From Pararoseomonas sp. SCSIO 73927 (GTDB lineage: Bacteria; Pseudomonadota; Alphaproteobacteria; Acetobacterales; Acetobacteraceae): a stretch of 64,000 nt of DNA. Shown in pieces: positions 8,112 through 15,549 of this stretch. The stretch spans positions 1,054,001-1,118,000 of the forward strand of contig NZ_CP146232.1 of NCBI RefSeq assembly GCF_037040815.1, written 5' to 3'. Position 1 is the stretch's first letter, and each line of letters starts with the position of its first letter. The notes below the pieces were generated by a model. It did no database searches. It had not been told where the DNA came from and saw only the letters and a program-made list of their open reading frames with translations. Both the position numbers and the translations under genes were made by a program.

Positions 8112-9770
8112 ATGGACGGGGTGGGGCGGCACTATCCGGTCGCGGTGATCGGCAGCGGGCCGACGGGGCTGACCCTGGCGAACCTCCTCGGCCGCTTCGG
8201 CGTGGCCGTGCTGCTGGTGGAGCGCAACGCGGCGACGGTGCAGGAGCCGCGCGCCGTGTCCATCGACGATGAATCGCTGCGGACCATGCAGGCCGCCGGG
8301 GTGGTGGCCGAGGTGCTGCGGCACGTCGTCACCGGCTACGGCTCGCACTACTACACCGCACGCCGCAAGGTCTTCGCGCGGGTGGAGCCGACCGGCCGCC
8401 CCTACGGCTACCCCCGCCGCAACGCCTTCCGCCAGCCGGTCCTGGAAGGGCAGCTCCGCGCGGCGCTGGGCCGCTTCCCGCGGGTGGAGACGCTCTACGG
8501 CTGGCGGCTGCTGGGCTACGCGCAGGACGAGGCGCGCGCGACGCTGGAACTCGAAGGCCCCGGGGGCACGCGGCGCCAGGTCACCTGCGACTACCTCGTC
8601 GGGTGCGACGGCGCGTCTAGCCGCGTCCGCGAGCTGCAGGGCGTGGCGCTGGAGGGGACGACCTTCGACGAGCGCTGGCTCATCCTGGATCTCGAGAACA
8701 ACGAGAACACGACGAAGCACACCGAGGTCTTCTGCGACCGGCGCCGCCCCTGCATCACCTTGCCCGGCCCCGACCGCACGCGCCGCTTCGAGTTCAAGCT
8801 CATGCCCGGCGAGACGGACGAGGCGATGCTCGCCCCCGCCACCGTGGAGCGCCTGCTGCGCGACCACGGCGCCGACCCGCGCGCGGCGCTGCGGCGCAAG
8901 GTGGTCTACCGCTTCCACGCGCGCGTGGCGCCGCGCTGGGCCTTCGGGCGCGTGTTCCTGGCGGGGGATGCGGCGCACCTGACGCCGCCCTTTGCCGGGC
9001 AGGGCATGAACAGCGGCATCCGCGACGCGCACAACCTGGCCTGGAAGCTCGCGGCCGTGCTGGAGGGCCGGCTCGGCCCCGGCCTCCTGGACAGCTACGA
9101 GACAGAGCGCCGCGACCACATCTGGGGCATGGTGCGGCTGGCGCTCAGCATGGGGAAGGTGATGGCGCCGCGGAGCTGGCTGCACGGGGCGCTCACCCAG
9201 GCGGGCTTCCGTGCCCTCGGCATATGGCCGCCGGCGCGCGATTACGTGGCGCAGATGCGCTACAAGCCGCCCCCGCGCTTCCATGAGGGCTTCCTGCTGC
9301 CGGACGGCCGCGGCCGCCGCTCGCCCGTCGGCCGGCTCCTGCCGCAGCCCCTCGTCGCGCTGCCGGACGGGCGGGAGGTGCTGCTCGACGAGGTGCTGGG
9401 CAACCGCTTCGTCCTGCTCCTCCGCACCGCGGATCCGGCGGCGGAGTTCGCGCGGCTGGACGCGCCGCTCTGGGATGCGCTGGGGGCGGTGCGCGTGGCC
9501 GTCCTGCCCGCGGGAGGGGCGATGCCCGACGTGGCCGGAGTGGCGGTGGTGCGGGAGACGGACGCGGCGCTGGCCTTCCCGCGCCACCAGGGCTGCGCCC
9601 TCCTCCTCCGGCCGGACCACTACGTCGCGGCGGTCATCCCGCTGGCACGGCCGGGGCCGGCGATCGCGGCGCTGGAGGCCATGCTGGGCAGCACCCTTCG
9701 CGGGGCGCAGCGGGCCCTGTCCGGCCCGGCCGGTCCCAGCACCCCGGCTGCAGCGGCTGACCGGTCCTGA
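8112..9770 (+). CDS. FAD-dependent aromatic hydroxylase, MhpA-like
   Basis: 552 residues, the length of MhpA-type 3-(3-hydroxyphenyl)propionate hydroxylases. The N-terminal FAD fingerprint is GSGPTG (residues 14-19). The middle motif is CDGASSRVR, and the FAD ribityl motif is GDAAHLTPPFAGQGMNSG with Asp286. A C-terminal thioredoxin-like domain follows (about 430-545), as usual for phenol-hydroxylase-type enzymes. It should add a hydroxyl to a phenolic ring using NAD(P)H and oxygen and so prepare the substrate for the extradiol dioxygenase at 6365. It is last in that operon. The exact phenol is unknown; phenylpropanoid-derived acids are likely candidates. Confidence 0.9.
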   Translation: MDGVGRHYPVAVIGSGPTGLTLANLLGRFGVAVLLVERNAATVQEPRAVSIDDESLRTMQAAGVVAEVLRHVVTGYGSHYYTARRKVFARVEPTGRPYGYPRRNAFRQPVLEGQLRAALGRFPRVETLYGWRLLGYAQDEARATLELEGPGGTRRQVTCDYLVGCDGASSRVRELQGVALEGTTFDERWLILDLENNENTTKHTEVFCDRRRPCITLPGPDRTRRFEFKLMPGETDEAMLAPATVERLLRDHGADPRAALRRKVVYRFHARVAPRWAFGRVFLAGDAAHLTPPFAGQGMNSGIRDAHNLAWKLAAVLEGRLGPGLLDSYETERRDHIWGMVRLALSMGKVMAPRSWLHGALTQAGFRALGIWPPARDYVAQMRYKPPPRFHEGFLLPDGRGRRSPVGRLLPQPLVALPDGREVLLDEVLGNRFVLLLRTADPAAEFARLDAPLWDALGAVRVAVLPAGGAMPDVAGVAVVRETDAALAFPRHQGCALLLRPDHYVAAVIPLARPGPAIAALEAMLGSTLRGAQRALSGPAGPSTPAAAADRS

Positions 9771-9793
9771 CACCTCGCGGCCAGCGGGGCGGG

Positions 9794-10408
9794 TCACCCG
9801 GGGGCGTGCGGCCCGTCCTGCTCCTCCTCGAGGCCGGTCCTGACCTTCGCCAGCAGCGACAGGAGCTGCTCCACCTCGCTGTTGGTGAGGTGCTGCAGGG
9901 CCGCCTCGTTCCCGGCGACCGCGACCTGCATCATGTCCCGGCGCATGCTGCGCCCCCTCTCTGTCAGGAAGACGTGCACCACCCGCCGGTCCGTCTCGCT
10001 CCGCTGGCGGCGCACCAGGTCCAGCCGCTCCATCTGGTTCAGCGCCACCACCACGGAGGGACCCATCAGCCGCACGCGCCGGGCCAGCTCGTTCTGCGCC
10101 AGCCCGTCCTCCTCGTAGAGGGCCCAGAGGTATCCCCAGTGCGAGACGGAGGAGCCGTGCTGGCGCAGCGTGTCCTGCACCCGCCCGCGGAAGATGCGGT
10201 GCAGGTCCCGGAACTGGAAGCCGATGTTCCAGGGGCCGGCGTAGAGCTCCTGCCGCTTCCTCGCCGGCCAGCGCGCACGCTCCTGCCTGCCCGCCGCCAC
10301 GGTGCTGCCGCGCGGGTCCGGCCGTGCGGGCTCCGGCATCCTGGGGCCGGGACCGGGACCGGGGCCGGGACTGGGGAGGGTGCGCTTCGGCAAGATCGGT
10401 CTCTCCAT
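9794..10408 (-). CDS. MarR-family regulator with a Pro-Gly-rich N-terminal tail
   Basis: 204 residues, longer than most MarR proteins because of an unusual tail: residues 12-22 are alternating Pro and Gly, from a short GC repeat near 10345-10375. The MarR core spans about 60-195. It includes the winged helix LAQNELARRVRLMGPSVVVA, the wing RRQRSETDRRVVHVFLTERG and C-terminal dimerisation helices. A start at Met24 would remove most of the tail and cannot be excluded. It is divergent from the luciferase-like monooxygenase at 10540. The motif TAGTTATCTA in that gap recurs at the next divergent promoter (14554), which suggests a regulon running to 17219. Confidence 0.88.
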   Translation of the reverse strand: MERPILPKRTLPSPGPGPGPGPRMPEPARPDPRGSTVAAGRQERARWPARKRQELYAGPWNIGFQFRDLHRIFRGRVQDTLRQHGSSVSHWGYLWALYEEDGLAQNELARRVRLMGPSVVVALNQMERLDLVRRQRSETDRRVVHVFLTERGRSMRRDMMQVAVAGNEAALQHLTNSEVEQLLSLLAKVRTGLEEEQDGPHAPG

Positions 10409-10466
10409 GAACAGCGCCGCTCCTAGGCCATGAAGCCCTTCGCCGCCAGGACGAATGGAAAATAGG

Positions 10467-10476
10467 TAGTTATCTA
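10467..10476. promoter_or_regulatory. Candidate MarR-regulon site 1 (TAGTTATCTA)
   Basis: TAGTTATCTA is a partial dyad (TAG-N4-CTA) inside an AT-rich stretch between the MarR start (10408) and the monooxygenase start (10540). The identical 10-mer occurs at 14554-14563 in the next divergent promoter. Binding by the MarR protein is inferred. Confidence 0.5.
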
Positions 10477-10539
10477 TCTTTCTTGTGCCATGATGGCCCG
10501 CCCGCCGCGATCGGTCCGGCGCCGGGCAGAGGAGGAGCC

Positions 10540-11679
10540 ATGAACGCCACCAATCCCATCTTCGGCCCGAACCGCCTGAAGATCGGCGTGTTCGGCCTCA
10601 ACGGGAAAGGCTCCGCCCACACGCTGGTGCCGGAGGCTTACAAGCCCACCTGGCCCAACGTGCTGGAGGCGGCCCGGCTGGCCGACGGGGCGGGCTACGA
10701 GGCCCTTGTCGCCTATGCCCGCTGGAAGGGCTACATCCCCGGCCGCGTCTCCCACCCCGCGGGGATCATCCTCGATCCCTTCACCTTCTGCGCGGGCCTG
10801 GCGCAGGCCACGACCCACGCCGCCGTGGTCACCACCAGCCACGCGCCGACCATCCACCCGATCGCCGCCGCCAAGCAGTGCGCGACGATCGACGTCATCT
10901 CCGGCGGGCGGCTGGGCCTGAACGTCGTGGCCGGCTGGAACCGGCCGGAGCTGGAGATGTTCGGGGCGCCCCTGCGCGAGCACACGGACCGCTACGCCCA
11001 CCTCGCCGAATGGCTCGCCGTGATCGAGCGGCTCTGGACCAGCGAGGAGGAGTTCGACTTCGAGGGCGAGTTCTTCAAGGTCACCGGCGGCATGTCCATG
11101 CCCGGGCCCGTCCAGCGCCCGCGCCCGCCCGTGATGTGCGCCGGCGGCTCCGACATCGGCCGCCGCTTCGCCTGCGAGCACGGAGACATGTGCTTCATCC
11201 TTCTCCACTCCGAGAAGCCCGAGGACTGGGCGCGCCAGATCGCCGACTACAAGACCTTCGCGAGAGAGGAGTTCGGCCGCACCGTGCAGGTCTGGACCTA
11301 CGCCCCCGTCGTCCAGCGCGACACGCAGGAGGAAGCCGATCGCTACCTGCAGCACTACTCCGTCGAGATGGCCGACGAGGAGAGCCTCGACGGCTGGATC
11401 AGCGGCAACGTCGCCAACAGCAAGGGCCAGCCCTCCGACGTGCTCTCCCGCATGCGCCGGGGCCTGGCGGCCGGTGGCGGCGGCACCCGCTTCGTCGGCA
11501 CCGCGGAGGCCATCGCCGCCAAGCTCCACGAGCTCTCCGACGCCGGGCTGGACGGCATCCTTTTCACCTGGGTCGACTTCGCGGACGGTCTGCGCCGCAT
11601 GAACCGCGATATCCTGCCGTTGCTGGAGGCCCGCGGCCTGCGCCAGCCCTTCCGGCCGGCATCCGGCCACGCGGCCTGA
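10540..11679 (+). CDS. LLM-class flavin-dependent monooxygenase
   Basis: 379 residues from ATG 10540, four bases after GGAGGAG. The bacterial luciferase-like TIM-barrel fold is clear from LKIGVFGLN at the start, ARLADGAGYEALV, THAAVVTTSHAPTIHP and the signature IDVISGGRLGLNVVAGWN. Later parts read CAGGSDIGRRFACEHGDM and FTWVDFADGLRRMNRDILPLLE. The family includes SsuD/SfnG sulfonate or sulfone monooxygenases and RutA-like ring-opening enzymes. It uses reduced flavin supplied by a partner; no flavin reductase is adjacent. It is divergent from the MarR gene and shares its motif. The substrate is unknown; the nearby peptide-type binding protein and deacetylase hint at an N- or C1-substituted compound. 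Confidence 0.9.
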   Translation: MNATNPIFGPNRLKIGVFGLNGKGSAHTLVPEAYKPTWPNVLEAARLADGAGYEALVAYARWKGYIPGRVSHPAGIILDPFTFCAGLAQATTHAAVVTTSHAPTIHPIAAAKQCATIDVISGGRLGLNVVAGWNRPELEMFGAPLREHTDRYAHLAEWLAVIERLWTSEEEFDFEGEFFKVTGGMSMPGPVQRPRPPVMCAGGSDIGRRFACEHGDMCFILLHSEKPEDWARQIADYKTFAREEFGRTVQVWTYAPVVQRDTQEEADRYLQHYSVEMADEESLDGWISGNVANSKGQPSDVLSRMRRGLAAGGGGTRFVGTAEAIAAKLHELSDAGLDGILFTWVDFADGLRRMNRDILPLLEARGLRQPFRPASGHAA

Positions 11680-11687
11680 TCGGGTTC

Positions 11688-11750
11688 CCTGGCGGCCCCA
11701 GGGAGGCGCTGCCTCCCTGGAACCCTCCGCCAGGAGCCTGAGGCTCCTGG
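11688..11750. repeat. Nested extragenic palindromes
   Basis: Between convergent genes there are stacked inverted repeats: CCAGGGAGG (11698-11706) with CCTCCCTGG (11712-11720); CCAGGAGCC (11730-11738) with GGCTCCTGG (11742-11750); and an outer pair CCTGGCGG (11688-11695) with CCGCCAGG (11727-11734). They can form strong hairpins in RNA from either strand and may end the monooxygenase transcript. I believe similar CCAGGGAGG palindromes occur often between genes in Acetobacteraceae, but that is recollection and not shown here. Confidence 0.55.
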
Positions 11751-11838
11751 ACCTGCATCGGGCTACCGCGGATGCGATGATCGCTTAGCAGCACCGAGCG
11801 CTTTTCGGCACCGTGTCGGCCCGGGCGGGCCTGATGGT

Positions 11839-11863
11839 CGCCTGAGGTCAATGACCTCAGGCG
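11839..11863. repeat. Perfect 12-bp inverted repeat with one-base centre
   Basis: CGCCTGAGGTCA (11839-11850), then one A, then TGACCTCAGGCG (11852-11863). With such a short loop it looks more like a protein-binding palindrome or a cruciform than a transcription terminator. It lies in the convergent gap between the monooxygenase and the binding protein. Function unknown. Confidence 0.45.
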
Positions 11864-11916
11864 CGCATCCAGCGTCGCATGCCGCGGCAGCCCTGTAGAG
11901 AAAGATGATGGGGGTT

Positions 11917-11946
11917 CCAGGGGGGAGAATTCCTTCTTCCCCCTGG
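11917..11946. terminator. Hairpin, possible terminator for the convergent genes
   Basis: CCAGGGGG (11917-11924) pairs with CCCCCTGG (11939-11946), extended by an AGAA/TTCT inner pairing with one bulge. It lies 21 bases past the stop of the minus-strand binding protein and could end that transcript. There is no clear T-tract. Confidence 0.4.
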
Positions 11947-11966
11947 AGGCCGCCCCGACCGAACCC

Positions 11967-13583
11967 TCAGCGCCCGGCGCGCTCCAGGTTCCACATCACG
12001 GGAAAACCGAAGTCGATCACGCCCCGCAGCTCCGCCCGCCACACGGCGGGGCTGGCGAACTGCCCGCCGATCGGCAGCAGAGCCTGCTCGAAGGAGATGC
12101 GCTGCATCTCGCCCGCGATCACCCGGCGACGGATTGGATCCTGCTCCGCCTCGAAGCGCTCCAGGGCTTTGGCGAGGTCGGGGTTGCAGAAGCTCCAGGG
12201 CTGGATGTTCGTGCAGTTGAAGCCGACGCCGAAGTTGCTCAGCGGGTTGGCCACGTCGAATCCCGTGAAGATGATGGGCAGCAGGTTCCACCCGCCCTGG
12301 TCGACCGTGGCATTGCGGATCCAGCGCTGCGCGTGGGAGGACCAGTCCGAGGTCTGGACATCCAGGTTGAGGCCGGCGCGCTTCAGCCGGTCCATCATCA
12401 CCAGCCCGATCGGGTTGATGAGCGCGGAATCGGCGGGCTGCATGTAGACGATGCGCTCGCCCCTGTAGCCGGCCTGCTGGATCAGGGCGCGCGCCCGCTC
12501 CAGGCTCGTGTCTCGGATGAGGTCGCTGCCCTCCTCGCTGGCGTAGAAGGTGCCGCAGCCGTAGATCGTGACGCAGTCCGTGCGCATGAGGCTCTCCGGC
12601 ACGCCCTCGGCCGCGATGATCTCCGGCCGGTCCATCGCCATCTGCACGGCGCGGCGCATCAGCACGTTGTCGAAGGGCGGCTGCAGGTGGTTCATGCTGA
12701 TGGCGGCGATGATCTCGGCCGGGCCCCGCGCCCGCGCCAGGACCAGGTTCCGGTCGCGCCCGAAGCGGGCGATGAAGTCGGTGGGCGCGTACTCCAGGTA
12801 ATCCACCTCGCCGCGCTGGATGGCGGCGGCGCGGAGGCCGGGATCGGACATGGTGACGAACTCGACGCGCGAGGCGCGGGCCACCTTCCCGCCCGCCAGC
12901 CCGTCCGCGGGCTCGTCGCGCGGCCGGTAGCGCGGGTTGGGGACGAAGGCCGCGCGCTCGCCCGGGATCCACTCGTCCCTGAGGAAGAGGAAGGGACCGG
13001 AGCCGACGATCTCCGCCACCGGCGTGCCCGGCGGCGTGCTGCCGGCAATCCTCGCCGGCATGATGAAGGGCGTCTGCACGCTCGGCTTGCCCAGCGCCTC
13101 GATCACGGATCCGAAGGGGCGGGACAGCACGATCTCGAAGGTGCGGGGATCGACGGCCCGCATCTCCTTCGTCGCGTTCATCAGGCGGCGGCCGAGCGCG
13201 TCCCTGGCGCCCCAGCGCTTCAGCGACGCGACGCAATCCTCTGCCGTCACGGGCGCGCCATCGCTGAACTCGAGCCCCGGGCGCAGCACAAAGGTCCAGG
13301 TCAGCCCGTCCTCGCTTATCCGCCAGCCCTCCAGCATCTGGGGCCGGTACTCGCCCTTGCTGTCCATGGCGACGAGGGTGTCGAAGACCATGTAGGCGAA
13401 GTTGCGCGTCACGAAGGGGCCGATCACCGGGTCCAGCGTCTGCAGCCCGACATTCAGCACCAGCCGGATCGGCCGCTCCTGCCGCTGGGCCTGCCCTTGG
13501 GCCTGCGCGGGCGTGGCCAGGAAGGCGGCGCTGGCGAGAAGGGCGGCCGCGAGGGTGCCGCGCAGACTGCTTGCGATCGTCAT
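11967..13583 (-). CDS. ABC transporter substrate-binding protein (SBP_bac_5, oligopeptide/nickel type)
   Basis: 538 residues, usual for family-5 extracellular binding proteins. A Sec signal peptide (SLRGTLAAALLASAAFLATP, ending AQAQ) leads to a mature domain with LQTLDPVIGPFVTRNFAYMV, LAEGW-like LEGWRISEDGLTWTF, LRPGLEFSDGAPVTAEDCV and the late region on binding of the ligand. These proteins deliver peptides, sugars or other large solutes to DppBCDF-type permeases. No permease or ATPase genes are adjacent, so it is an orphan receptor here. It lies downstream of the deacetylase (47-base gap), probably in one operon, and may capture that pathway's substrate. Confidence 0.9.
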   Translation of the reverse strand: MTIASSLRGTLAAALLASAAFLATPAQAQGQAQRQERPIRLVLNVGLQTLDPVIGPFVTRNFAYMVFDTLVAMDSKGEYRPQMLEGWRISEDGLTWTFVLRPGLEFSDGAPVTAEDCVASLKRWGARDALGRRLMNATKEMRAVDPRTFEIVLSRPFGSVIEALGKPSVQTPFIMPARIAGSTPPGTPVAEIVGSGPFLFLRDEWIPGERAAFVPNPRYRPRDEPADGLAGGKVARASRVEFVTMSDPGLRAAAIQRGEVDYLEYAPTDFIARFGRDRNLVLARARGPAEIIAAISMNHLQPPFDNVLMRRAVQMAMDRPEIIAAEGVPESLMRTDCVTIYGCGTFYASEEGSDLIRDTSLERARALIQQAGYRGERIVYMQPADSALINPIGLVMMDRLKRAGLNLDVQTSDWSSHAQRWIRNATVDQGGWNLLPIIFTGFDVANPLSNFGVGFNCTNIQPWSFCNPDLAKALERFEAEQDPIRRRVIAGEMQRISFEQALLPIGGQFASPAVWRAELRGVIDFGFPVMWNLERAGR

Positions 13584-13630
13584 CGGGATCGTCCTTTCAG
13601 GAGGGGTCCGCGCCAGGGGCGCCGCGCCGG

Positions 13631-14488
13631 TCAGCCCTTCAGCCGTTCCAGTGCCATCTCAGCGATGTCGCGCTTGCGCGGGTGGAACACGCCCTCATGC
13701 GACCTCGCGTAGGAGAGCATGCGGCGGATGGTCGGGATCAGCGTCGGGCGCCCGGCCATGTGGGCGTGCAGCGTGATGTCGATCCACCGCCCCTGCCCTT
13801 CGTGCTGCGCCTCGGCGTAGATCGCGTCGAAGGTGTCCTTGAACCCCTCCCACATCACGGAGGGCGGGTTGCGGGAGAGGACCCAGTGGCTGATGTCGTT
13901 GGTGGAGAGCGCCTGGCGCGGCAGGATCACCAGCGGCCCGTGCGGCGTGCCCTCCAGGAAGGGCAGGTCGTCGCTCACGTCGTCGCCGTGCCAGAGATAG
14001 CCCTGCTCGCGCAGCAGCGCCGCCGTGTGGTCCGATCCCGTGCTGCCCGGGCTGCTCCAGCCCACGGGTCGGATGCCCGTCACCCCCTCCAGCACCTCCG
14101 TGCAGCGCCGGATCTCCTCGCGCTCCACCTCCGGCGAGGCGTCCTTGGCGTAGACGTCGTTCGCCCAGCCATGGCCGTTCACCTCGTGCCCTTCCTCCGC
14201 GCACATGCGCACGATCTCCGGGTGCCGTTCCGCCGCTAGGCCGTTGGTGGACATGGAGGCCTTCACGCCGAACTCGTCCAGCACGTTCAGCATGCGCCAG
14301 ATGCCCGCCTTCCAGCCGTAATCGCCGTAGGAGAGCGAGAAGTTGTCCTTCTTCCCCGGGGTGCCGATGTAGCTGAACTGGCTCTGGTTGATGAAGGCCT
14401 CGAAGGGCAGGCCGACCGTCACGGCCACGCGGTGCCCGCCCGGCCAGGTCCATTCGCGGGGGAAGCGGGGGCGGCCGGGCATGGGCAT
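13631..14488 (-). CDS. Polysaccharide deacetylase-family protein, PuuE-like
   Basis: 285 residues with the NodB-homology TIM barrel. The N-terminus (WPGGHRVAVTVGLPFEAF, then SYGDYGWKAGIWRMLNVLDE) resembles PuuE allantoinase and Helicobacter PgdA-like proteins, which act on C-N bonds of small amides or cyclic imides. Other marks are EVNGHGWAND (His-containing motif 2), WSSPGSTGSDHT and a late DITLHAHMAGRP. Metal and catalytic residues look present, though the first motif differs from classical TFDD. It is probably a cytosolic amidohydrolase acting on a small molecule; there is no signal peptide. It is divergent from the hydrolase at 14607, across the TAGTTATCTA site. Confidence 0.82.
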   Translation of the reverse strand: MPMPGRPRFPREWTWPGGHRVAVTVGLPFEAFINQSQFSYIGTPGKKDNFSLSYGDYGWKAGIWRMLNVLDEFGVKASMSTNGLAAERHPEIVRMCAEEGHEVNGHGWANDVYAKDASPEVEREEIRRCTEVLEGVTGIRPVGWSSPGSTGSDHTAALLREQGYLWHGDDVSDDLPFLEGTPHGPLVILPRQALSTNDISHWVLSRNPPSVMWEGFKDTFDAIYAEAQHEGQGRWIDITLHAHMAGRPTLIPTIRRMLSYARSHEGVFHPRKRDIAEMALERLKG

Positions 14489-14553
14489 CTCCGTCGTCGG
14501 CGTGTGCGGGCCGCAGGATAGGCAGAGCGCCGAGGCCAGGACAAGAAGATTGA

Positions 14554-14563
14554 TAGTTATCTA
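14554..14563. promoter_or_regulatory. Candidate MarR-regulon site 2 (TAGTTATCTA)
   Basis: The same 10-mer as at 10467-10476, here within GATAGTTATC and lying between the divergent deacetylase (start 14488) and hydrolase (start 14607). Its presence at both divergent promoters of this cluster supports one shared regulator. Confidence 0.5.
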
Positions 14564-14606
14564 CTGATATGCTGGACTGCCGCCGCGCGCCGCAGGGAGA
14601 CAGGTG

Positions 14607-15539
14607 ATGGATGTCGTGACGTTGGGCCAGGGAAAGCCGGCCGATCCCCTCCCGCTCCCGCCCCGGCAGTTCATCGATGTCGGCGGCGTCCGCACGGCCT
14701 ACCACGAGGCGGGAGCAGGGCCGGAGACGCTGGTCCTCATCTACGGCGGGAATTTCGGCGGCGCCGATTCCGCCTCCTCCGCCTATGCCTGGAACATGCA
14801 GGTCGCGCCGCTGGCGCGGCGCTTCCGCGTGGTGGTGCCCGACAAGATCGGCCAGGGCTTCACCGATCCGCCGCTGCGGGACGAGGACTACACGATGGGG
14901 GCCGTGGTCGCGCATATTCGCGACTTCCTGGTGGCGATGGGGCTGCCGCCCGTGCACATCGTCGGCCATTCCCGGGGCGGCTTCGCCTCCGCGCGCCTCG
15001 CGATGGAGCGGCCGGACCTCATCCGGTCGCTGACCATCGTCACCAGCGGCACGCTCAGCCCGGGCGTCGGCACGAACGAGGTGGTCCTGGCCCGCCCGCC
15101 GCACCCGCCCTTCACCCGGGAATCCGCCCGCTGGGTCTACGAGAACTACTGCTTCCGCAAGGAGGTGGTGACGGAAGCCTGGATGGACGTGGTGATGGAG
15201 ACGCTCTCAGACCCGAACTACCGGCGCGGGGTGGACAAGATCGTCGGCGAGGGCCTCGGCGGCCGCCTTTTCCTGCCCGACCTCGCCCGGTACAAGCGCG
15301 AGACGCTCACCTGGATCGACGAGGGCCGGCTGCAGCGCCCGACCCAGGTGATCTGGGGCTTCAACGACCGCACCGCGCTGGTGGAGCGCGGGATGGAGCT
15401 GTTCGAGCGCATCGCCCGGCACGAGCGCCGCACCACCTTCAACGTGTTCAACGAGTCCGGCCATTTCCCCTACCGGGAGCACCCCGAGCGCTTCAACGCG
15501 CTGCTCGCCGGTTTCGTCGATCTCCACAGTGCGCGCTGA
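14607..15539 (+). CDS. Alpha/beta hydrolase, possible C-C bond (meta-cleavage product) hydrolase
   Basis: 310 residues. The fold is supported by LIYGGNFGG near the oxyanion hole, nucleophile elbow VGHSRGG with Ser122, and ESGHFPYREHPERF with catalytic His286. Length, the HSRGG elbow and the final GHFPYREHPE match the BphD/MhpC-type hydrolases that split ring-cleavage products, but esterases look alike. ATG 14607 is chosen; a GTG precedes it directly. The next gene begins 10 bases after its stop and is a relative with altered catalytic residues. Expression is probably controlled through the site at 14554. Confidence 0.87.
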   Translation: MDVVTLGQGKPADPLPLPPRQFIDVGGVRTAYHEAGAGPETLVLIYGGNFGGADSASSAYAWNMQVAPLARRFRVVVPDKIGQGFTDPPLRDEDYTMGAVVAHIRDFLVAMGLPPVHIVGHSRGGFASARLAMERPDLIRSLTIVTSGTLSPGVGTNEVVLARPPHPPFTRESARWVYENYCFRKEVVTEAWMDVVMETLSDPNYRRGVDKIVGEGLGGRLFLPDLARYKRETLTWIDEGRLQRPTQVIWGFNDRTALVERGMELFERIARHERRTTFNVFNESGHFPYREHPERFNALLAGFVDLHSAR

Positions 15540-15549
15540 GGATCCGCCC

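Noticed and set aside
10345-10375. GC repeat coding Pro-Gly in the MarR tail as a functional repeat
   Set aside because: It is short and probably slippage-derived low complexity. It may even lie before the true start (Met24).
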